This document shows positions 56,788 to 64,000 of a DNA stretch of 64,000 nt, piece after piece. Every line of letters starts with the position of its first letter. Positions within the stretch are counted from its first letter, which is position 1. Made by a program: the position numbers and the translations under genes. This DNA is from Oenanthe sinensis. Lineage: Eukaryota > Streptophyta > Magnoliopsida > Apiales > Apiaceae. Location of the stretch: positions 15,934,001-15,998,000 of the forward strand of contig CM053813.1 of the NCBI GenBank assembly GCA_028671895.1, in the 5' to 3' direction. Under the pieces are notes generated by a model that did no database searches, was not told the origin of the DNA, and saw nothing but the letters and a program-made list of their open reading frames with translations.

Positions 56788-59140
56788 TCATCGACTGTGC
56801 CCTTGTCCTGGTTTAGCCTTGACATGAGTGTCTTTAGGCTTAGGGACAGGAGATTCCTTCCTAGACTTAGGAAGACTAGCAGTCTTTGCCCTAACATGCT
56901 TTCTATTCATGTTCACATCTGTATTCATGCAAGTACTAGATGATGTATTCATTAAGTTTATGTATGCAATGTTGAAAGCACATGGCATGTATCCTACTTT
57001 ACCACATGGTTGATGAGGGATAGACATGGCAGGCATGGCAGGCACATTATGAGTTTCTTCTTTTACTACTTTTATCTTTTTGTATGCATGCGTAAGATGA
57101 CCAGTAGAATTACAATTATTACAAACTTTCCTAATTGCTTTGGGAGAATAGGCATAATCATTTTTCTTGTTAACACTTATCTTGCCATTTCTGTTAGGTT
57201 TAATTTTTTCATTTTTGTTGCCTAAATTACTTTTAATTTGTTCCTTAGGTTCTACAATTTTTACAGATTTCTTAGGCAACTCCTTTTTACTTACTTCCTC
57301 TTTCTTTTGATCCTCAGCAAGAATTTCTTGTTTCATTAAAATATGTTCTTCATCTAGGGGTTCAAAGACAAACTTCTTGTATAGGGGCTTATCAACATTT
57401 TTTAACACATGTGGAATATCTTGCTTCATAGGACTTTCCTCAGCAATTGATTCCTCATGTCTCTTTCCTTCCTTTTTATCATAGTCAAATCATATTCCTA
57501 TTTTTTGACCTATGACTTGTTTATCTATTGCCTTCTAACAAGATTAGCAGATTTCTTATAAGCCTGAAGTTTTAACTCTAACTCAGAAATTTTATTCCTA
57601 AGCGCAGTTTCTACTTCCTGGTTGCATTTGTCTCTATTCTGTAGATATTCTATCTTCTGTTTCAGATATTCTAAGTTAACACGTGCAAGCTCTAGTTCTT
57701 CATTTCTAGCTTCTAGCATTTTATTCTTTAGAACTAGTTTAGCATTTTCTTCTTCAGATGCTAGCATGCTTGTGTGAATGTTAAACATTTCTACACTAAG
57801 ATCTTCTACAATTTTCTTATAATCAGAATTAGACATATCAACTGTGTAAAGAAATGATACCTAAGATGACTGAGGTGATGCCTCTGAAGAGTCTGCCATT
57901 AGTACAACATTTCCATATGTCACCTCTTCATCATTGTCTGAGTCATCCCAACTCTTTCCCTCGGCTATATAAGCTCTGCCCTAATGCTTCTTTACCAGTG
58001 CATCAAACTTTTGCTTAAGTTCATTATACGACTCCTTTATTTCTTTTCCTTGCTTAGGCTTCCGACATTCTTTAGCAAAATGCTCGGGTTCATCACAGTT
58101 ATAGCACTTGAACTTACTGCGGTCTACCATCCCTGTCTTATAACTTACTTTGCTGTAAGACCCTAAAGACGAACCACCTCGGTTGCTGTTTCTGAAACTG
58201 GAACCACTGTAACTTGAGTTACTCTTGAATTTGTACTTAGGGTTACTCCTAAACCTGAGGTTCTTGAACTTTCCTGCCATATAGGCCATTGTCTTATTTT
58301 CCCATTGTTCAAGTTCTTCCATTGAGTAGAAGTTATCTTCATCACCTGCTTGAGCATTCTCTGAAATTTTAGCTTCTAGCATATCTTCTTTCTCAACAAT
58401 AGGCTTTACTGTGTTGTTCCCTATAACAACAAAATCCTTGGCTACAAGTGTTGTAGTCTTCAACAGTGTTGTATTCTTACTGTCCACTGTACCTGACCCA
58501 TAAATGATTTGTCTCTTCTCTTGCTCCATTTCATGAGTCTTGAGCTTCCCATATAGAATTTCAATGGACATGTCATTTAAGTCACTCCTCTCTCTGATGG
58601 CAAAGATTTTGTGTTCCAGGTGTGCTGGCAGTGTCAACATGAATTTCCTATTGATTTCCCTACGTGAATAGGCCTTCTCATGCAGTGATAAGTCATTCAA
58701 TAATTTATTGTATCTCTCAAAGACTTGAGAGATACTTTCTCCTGGTATTGACTTGAATGCTTCATACTGGGATGTAAGAATATCTAGCCTGTTCTCCTTC
58801 ACTTCTGATGTACCTTCCATTAGCAGATCAATCGTATCCCACATCTGTTTTGCACTGGTGCAATTAATCACTTGATTCAGCATTGTAGTGTCCAGTGAAT
58901 CCATTAGGATACATTGAAGATGATTGTCCCATGCAACTCTATCTTTATCAGTGTCAGTAAACTCTGAAGGTTCCTTTGGGGTAAATCCTTGTGGAATCTG
59001 TTCGCCGTCTTCTGAAACTGTTTCAGGTGTTAGCTTCTGAGGTACATAGGGTCCATTTTCCAGAATTCCCATGTATTGAGAATTTGTTGATTTAATGAAA
59101 GTGGACAACTTCTTCTTCCATAAAATGTATTCATTTTTAT
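56788..59140 (-). pseudogene. gag: Copia A gag (broken)
   Basis: From KIPTFDKNEYILWKKKLSTF (about 59150) into 59108-57981: QYMGILENGPYVPQ, ILMDSLDTTMLNQVINC, GTSEVKENRLDILTSQYEAF and the zinc knuckle CYNCDEPEHFAKEC. A coiled piece 57836-57525 (MSNSDYKKIVEDLSVEMFNI) is out of phase with it. 57429-56788 has a second knuckle that lost its last Cys (CNNCNSTGHLTHAY). The region 59150-59217 upstream is a short near-duplicate of the gag start (GGTAGGGATTTTGATGCT occurs twice). Confidence 0.8.
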
Positions 59141-59217
59141 CAAAGGTAGGGATTTTAATGCTGCTAATTTTCTAGGTACGCTTTGAATTTTAAATCTCAA
59201 AGGTAGGGATTTTGATG

Positions 59218-60201
59218 CTACTAACTTTTTAGAAAACGATTTCCAACAATTCTCAAGTCCTTTGTTGCGCTTGCAAGAGTGGTAGTGGTGTGTAGGCGCC
59301 ACATAGAGGTTTATTGCGCCTTAGAAGGTTTGTTGCGCCCCTAGAATAACTTTATTGTGCCAAGTAGAAGTTTAGTTGTGCCTATACACCATTCCCACAA
59401 TGTAGGCGCCACTAAACTACTTAGAAATATTTCCATGAGTGTTGTTGCGCCTGTGTGAGCTTTTGTTACGCCTACACACGGTTTGCAGTGTGTAGGCGCC
59501 ACTAACCTTTCCCTTAATTTTCTGTGGCGCCACAACAAGTTTTGTTGCACCTGCACTCCCATTCCCTTATGCAGGCGCCACAAACCATCTTCTTTATTTC
59601 ATTTAGCTTTATTTTTGGTTTGTTACTCCTTTACTAGGTTGGTGGTGCCTCTAGAGTACTTCAAGAGTGTAGGAGCCACCAAATGCAATATTACTTGCCT
59701 TAACATATTTCTTGAAGTGCTTGAAGTAATTATTACTTGATTTTCAATCTTCTGGCTTGATCAACTGATTTTCTTTTGAATAACCAAGACAATTCTTTTT
59801 TAGTTGTGCTGACGCTTAGTGCACTGGTCTGGTTCACAAACGACTAACACTGAATTGAATTCCCTTGACTTCTGTTATGTTTCAGCTGATTTATTTTGGA
59901 CTGATTCATTGCTTCTGATCACTGAGACCCTTTGACAATTATACACAAATCATTACACTGACTTTAGCCTTAAATCCACTGAACACTTATTTGTTGCTGA
60001 GGCCTGAACATATTAATGAACTTCTCTCGTTGTAGTTCAGTAAACCTTTCATCTTGAATGCTCTGTAACGATGTATGTATGATTCATGTTTACATGTCCT
60101 TCTGGATTCATGTGCTGCATATTAGTATTATTTATCTGTCTTTTTTTCTTAGTTGAGTTATTGTTATCACTATTACATACTACGTTACATTATGCTTTAC
60201 A
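59218..60201 (-). mobile_element. 5' LTR of Copia A (3' end deleted)
   Basis: In element sense it starts TGTAAAGCATAATG at 60201. It matches the 3' LTR until about 59218, including the GGCGCC array at 59255-59670 and the ACCAGTGCAC box. The last roughly 330 bp of the LTR and the primer-binding site are missing, and gag follows directly. Confidence 0.85.
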
Positions 60202-60206
60202 CTTCC

Positions 60207-60214
60207 GGGATCCA
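60207..60214 (+). mobile_element. Last bases of LTR-like block D
   Basis: GGGATCCA follows the right TSD of A. Joined in mind to ATACTTCC at 46721-46728, this is the end of block D. ACAAT then repeats the left border of D. Confidence 0.5.
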
Positions 60215-60219
60215 ACAAT

Positions 60220-60605
60220 GGGTATTTTTGTTTTACTCTATTCTTGAGATTGTAACACTCTTGTAATATATAAACAAGAGTGGTAGCATTGTTAGAATTG
60301 TCTGAGTTAGAATATTTCTTTAGAATCAATTGTTCAAGCTAAAAGCACTTGTAAGAACAATTGATTCAATTCTATCTTTGTAAAACCAACTAGGTTTTTC
60401 AACCTAGGATATTTGAGCAATTAATTCACTGGTGGATCAAAAAATCAACCAGTAAATTTTTATATATTTTTTCAAAGTTTTAATTTCTCCATTATCAGTA
60501 TTAAATATTTCTTTTCAAACACTAAATCTCAGAAGAACAAAGATTTTTATTTGTATTCAACCCCTTTCTACAAATACATTGTCATTGTTTAAGGGACAAA
60601 TAACA
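60220..60605 (+). mobile_element. Copia element C, 5' LTR, final part (promoter and U5)
   Basis: Resumes the C LTR after the nested elements. It has TATATAAA at 60267-60274, a GTATTCAACCCC tract at about 60557-60568, and the end GGGACAAATAACA at 60605. The end is palindromic with the TGTTA start at 31289. Together with 31289-32531 it gives an LTR of about 1.63 kb. Confidence 0.75.
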
Positions 60606-60607
60606 TT

Positions 60608-60619
60608 TGGTATCAGAGC
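60608..60619 (+). promoter_or_regulatory. Primer-binding site of Copia C
   Basis: TGGTATCAGAGC, complementary to initiator tRNA-Met, two bases after the LTR end. Confidence 0.92.
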
Positions 60620-60665
60620 GTAAGCTTTTAACAATAATAAAGTTTTAGATCACAAACAAGACAAC

Positions 60666-63090
60666 ATGGGCCAAAAGGATTCAGTTGTGAAACTCCAATG
60701 TTGGAAAAAAGATAAGTATTTTGCTTGGAAAGTAAAACTGCACATGCATCTACTTTCACTTGACCTTCCTATATAACTGCATAGAGAAAGGTCCTCATGT
60801 TCCCATGAAGCTGGTCAAATGTGTAAATCCTAATAATACTCCTACTTTTGACAACCATGTTCCAAAACTCACTACTGGGTTCACAGAAGAGGATGAAAAA
60901 AGTATTAAAGGACAAAAAGGCCATGAATTTTCTATTCAATGGTTTAGACAAATATATGCTTGACAATGTAATCAACTGCACAACATCCAAGGAGGTATGA
61001 AATTCTCTTCAAACTCTATGTGAAAGAAATGAACAGGTCAGGAAAAATAAGATACAACTCCTGATTCAAAAATATGAATCTTTCCATTTCACGAGTGGTG
61101 AGTCCATCAATGACACCTATATTAGGTTCCAAAAGCTTTTGAATGGACGAAAACTATATGATAGGGTTTATGCAATTGAGGATATAAATTTGAAATTTCT
61201 CCATTAGACAACATCAGGACTTCAAGGACTATACTCTTAAAAAACTCTATAGTATTCTCAGGATATATGAGTTGGAAATACAACAAAATGAAGAGATTGA
61301 GAAGAATCAAAGAAAAGAAATGATTGTAGCTTTGATGGTTAAAGGAAATGAGGACAAGAAGGATAATAGTGAAAGTGTTTGTGTAGAAGGTATTAGCATG
61401 GTGGTTAATGATGTTGTTGAATCATCTAAAGGTAAAAGAAAAATCAAAGGTGATGATAGTGAAGCATGTTCTCAAGATGATTTGGATGAAATTGATGAAC
61501 ACCTTGCATTTCTGTCAAGGAATTTTTTTAAGTTAAAATTCAAAAGGAATCCAAATGCTTAAAGGCCTGGATCCCAGTTTAGAAGTGACAACCAAAACAA
61601 AAATTTGGTTGACAGATCTAAATTCAAATGATGCAGAAAGCCAAAGCAAGAAAAGAATGCAAAGTCATATGATGGCATTGACTAAAAAAGAAAGTACTTT
61701 GACCTTCTCAAACAAAAAGAAAAGGATTTTGTGACTGAAGAGAAAGACTAAGCTGCTGAGGACAGTAATTCTGAAGAGTTCATCAATCTAGCTCTAATGG
61801 CCAACCATGAGGATGAAAAAGCTAGTTCATCATCAAATCAGGTATTAACTACAAACTTTTCTAAGCTTTCAAAATATGAATGCAATAGTACTACAAATGA
61901 AATGTCAAATGAACTGTACAACTTGCATGTCACTCTTAAATCTCTAAAAAAATATTCCAAGTTAAAGAACACCATTGATGCTTTGACTGAGAGGAATGCT
62001 TTTCTTGAAAATGATTTAGTTTGTTTATATAGATTTAAACAAGAAAGTAAAGATGTCAGGGATGAATTAGTGAACACTTTGAAAAGAGAAGAATCATTGA
62101 AGGAACAATTAGCTGATGAAATTGAGACAATGAACAAATCGAATAGGTCTGCTAAAACTGCAAAACAGATAATTGATGTTCAAGGAATGAATACTCTAGA
62201 AGAGTCCCCCAAGTCTATAGGCAAGTCATTGATTAATGCCTCAATGGATAAAGATCAATCGACTGCTAATCCTATATCAATTGATAAGGATTACCAATCG
62301 ATTGATGATAAGTCAACTGATAAACATCCATTGACAGGAAAACAATCAATGACTAACAAGAAAAATAAACTTAGCATACCTATTAAATTTGTAAAAGAAA
62401 ATGATTCCACAGAATAAGTTGAGGCTAAAGTTGAAAAGATAAACATATGTAGCCTATCTAAGAAACAGTTAAAGGAAAAATTAGAAAAGATATCACTTGT
62501 TAGATCTATTCAACCTAAGCCTGAGAAAAAGAAAAAGAATAGGAATGACAAGGTAGGCATAAACAAGCACAATAATTATACCCCTAACATGTATGCTTCT
62601 ATAAAGGTTTGTGCAAAGTGTGGTAATATAAATCATTAATCTATGCATTGCAAGAAAGAAAAGAATTCCATGCCAATGAATGATTCCAATACACAAGCCA
62701 TGTCTACAAATGAAATGCCTGCCAATTCTATGCTCATGAATTCCATGACCTCTAATTTAGCTGCACCAAATGTTCACATGCCATATGCACAAATTCCATA
62801 CATGTATAATCCCTTCTTTGTATATGTCAAGATGAACATGCTTAGAATGCCATGGAATATGCCTGTAATTGTTGACACTCATGCTAATCAAACTGTTAAG
62901 TTTAAAATTATGCATGATATTCCTGCCATGAGTTCCAAGGTATATGTGCCTCAAAAGTTAACTCTCAAAGTTAAAGTAAACCTAAATCCATCAAAACAAA
63001 AGGAATCAAAGTTGGCAACCAAGGCACAGGCTAAAACTAATAAAAGAGGACCCAAGGTAACTTGGGTACCAAAAGCAACTTGTTTATTTT
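60666..63090 (+). pseudogene. gag: Copia C gag (broken)
   Basis: Starts ATG at 60666 (MGQKDSVVKLQCWKKDKYFA), then frameshifts into the 60760-60963 piece (NCIEKGPHVPMKLVK). Later pieces: 61272-61562 (acidic, AFLSRNFFKLKFKRNPNA) and 61797-62417, a coiled coil (ITALTERNAFLEND-type). The last has a segment with DKDQSTANPISIDKDYQSID whose codons carry the ATCAATTGAT/ATCGATTGAT motif of the C LTR. A zinc knuckle at about 62610-62655 (CAKCGNINH then a stop then SMHC) is interrupted. The Met/Asn-rich tail (62643-63092) ends RGPKVTWVPKATCLF at TAA. Non-functional. Confidence 0.8.
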
Positions 63091-63099
63091 AATTGTGTG

Positions 63100-63205
63100 C
63101 AGGGAAAAAGGAGGAAAAGTCTCTGGTATCTAGATAGTGGATGTTCTAGACACATGATTGGAGATATGTCCCTGCTCACAATGTTTATGGAGAAAGCTGG
63201 CCCTG
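63100..63205 (+). pseudogene. Copia C protease start, cut off
   Basis: Reads LWYLDSGCSRHMIGDMSLL with the catalytic Asp, then MEKAGPD, where the Copia sequence stops at about 63205. The expected FGDD(N/S)KG part is absent. Rest of pol missing in this window. Confidence 0.75.
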
Positions 63206-64000
63206 ATGGCCTTCAAGGTTTGTAGAAACTCCTTGTCGGGATTGGGCTTTAGCGCATTCTGCCTCAAGGTTCTCATGACAGCCTTTTGCCTTTCAGCTTC
63301 AATCTCCTACCTTCTTTCTTTCTCTCTCTTAGGGTTGATATCTTGTTGTTGAGGTAGGAAAGATGATGTACTAGGCTTGAATTAGGAAGAAACTTACACT
63401 ATAGGTGCTTGATTTGGAATAGTCATTGTTAATAGAAGAGTTTGAATGGATGTCAATTAAGTTGACATTTGTTGAAGAGTGGTGCTTTGTGTGGAAGTAG
63501 ATGTGTCAAACTCCTTCTGTAAAGCATTCACACTTGACACCACCTCAGAAATTGTGTTTGAGGGAGAGGTTTGAGCAACAGCCAATTGATCAACTTTTTC
63601 ATTTAATTTTGCCACTGTAAGTGCTTCAGCCTTTTCTGCCTTTGCTTTGGCTTGGTAGATTAAATCCAGTTTAAATGGAGTCAATTCATGAAGAGGTACA
63701 TCATATGGCAATCTATCTGCATGTCTGTTCTTGTACAATACTTCCACCATGTTATTTATCTTTGTTTGATTCTGTTAAATGGTAGCATTTCTTTCAATCA
63801 TCTCCTCGAAGGCTTTCTCCATCTTCTTCATTTTGTCATTCATGTCATTAACCTTGATTCTTGACAGAGAAGATTCAGACTTAGAGGATGTAGTTCCATA
63901 GATGCCACCAGGCTTCATATTTTCCTCAATATTCCTCAAAGTACCTTCCACCTTACATCTATGATCTTCAATCTCAGATTGAAATCCCCTTGCAAGATAG
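63206..64000 (-). pseudogene. Fragment of a Copia extra ORF (coiled coil), opposite strand
   Basis: Read on the minus strand from the window edge: GFQSEIEDHRCKVEGTLRN, NMKPGGIYGTTSSKSESSL, MNDKMKKMEKAFEEMIERN, a TAA at about 63776, then VEVLYKNRHADRLPYDVPLH, LIYQAKAKAEKAEALTVAKL and SEVVSSVNALQKEFDTST. Further broken pieces (QALKPNPDKEFLQTLKA-like) reach 63206. Composition and heptad pattern resemble the C-terminal parts of the extra ORFs of A and B. It continues beyond the window, so it belongs to another Copia element joined to C in inverse orientation. Confidence 0.6.

Larger units (their letters stand above)
46729..60201 (-). mobile_element. Element A: long, decayed SIRE/Maximus-like Copia retrotransposon
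   Basis: 13,473 bp with TSD CTTCC (46724-46728 and 60202-60206). It has a 1,318-bp 3' LTR, a PPT, an extra-ORF region, RNase H, RT, integrase, protease, gag and a 5' LTR that has lost its 3' end and the primer-binding site. The retained LTR halves differ at several percent of positions by eye, much more than those of B, so A is the older insertion. All ORFs are broken. Same family as E: both LTRs carry the GGCGCC/GTTGCGCC motif array and the GACCAGTGCAC box. Confidence 0.9.

Noticed and set aside
32532..60214. Block D as a complete solo LTR
   Set aside because: The right end (GGATCCA then ACAAT) fits, but the left end lacks TG and any palindromic partner, so only an LTR-like block is claimed.

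Overview
This is plant nuclear DNA, from a eudicot as far as can be judged. It is AT-rich, has a 13-exon gene with GT-AG introns, and is full of MITEs, a tRNA-derived SINE and plant Copia and Gypsy LTR retrotransposons. The species cannot be named from the sequence.

Region 1 (1-6.6 kb, minus strand) holds one complete host gene, the mitochondrial branched-chain 2-oxoacid dehydrogenase E1-beta subunit. All 13 exons join in frame to 368 residues. Its largest intron carries a Stowaway MITE and a 0.7-kb foldback element.

Region 2 (6.6-13.6 kb) is intergenic. It contains two more Stowaway MITEs, a Tourist-like MITE, a MITE with a Stowaway nested in it and its end tandemly duplicated, a SINE, two microsatellites and a clean Copia solo LTR with a 5-bp target duplication.

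Region 3 (13.6-27.6 kb) holds Tat-lineage Gypsy material. A plus-oriented LTR G (13614-14964) is followed by a multi-exon YTH-domain (ECT-type m6A reader) pseudogene. Then comes minus-oriented element F (16655 to about 27628) with gag, protease, reverse transcriptase, RNase H, a second RNase H and integrase. F also has an intron-containing extra ORF that runs antisense to pol.

Region 4 (27.6-64 kb) is a nest of SIRE/Maximus-like Copia elements. Element E (plus) is interrupted in its RT by element C (TG start at 31289). The LTR of C is split by an LTR-like block D. D is in turn split by two long minus-strand elements: B (33074-45723, TSD ATTAT) and A (46729-60201, TSD CTTCC). C resumes at 60220 with the rest of its LTR, primer-binding site and gag, and breaks at about 63205 into a minus-strand fragment of another Copia extra ORF. 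B is very young, with nearly identical 765-bp LTRs, yet its ORFs are interrupted. Both A and B have large extra ORFs between pol and the 3' LTR.

The most unusual signal is that each Copia LTR family has a private short motif repeated many times. In B the octamer AGACTCTG occurs about 54 times, in both orientations, in LTRs, non-coding DNA and coding DNA. Other families use CGAGAAGTC, (A/G)ATTGAT palindromes, GGCGCC/GTTGCGCC and AAGTCTTACCGA. No CRISPR array, canonical tRNA gene, rRNA gene or second intact host gene was found.
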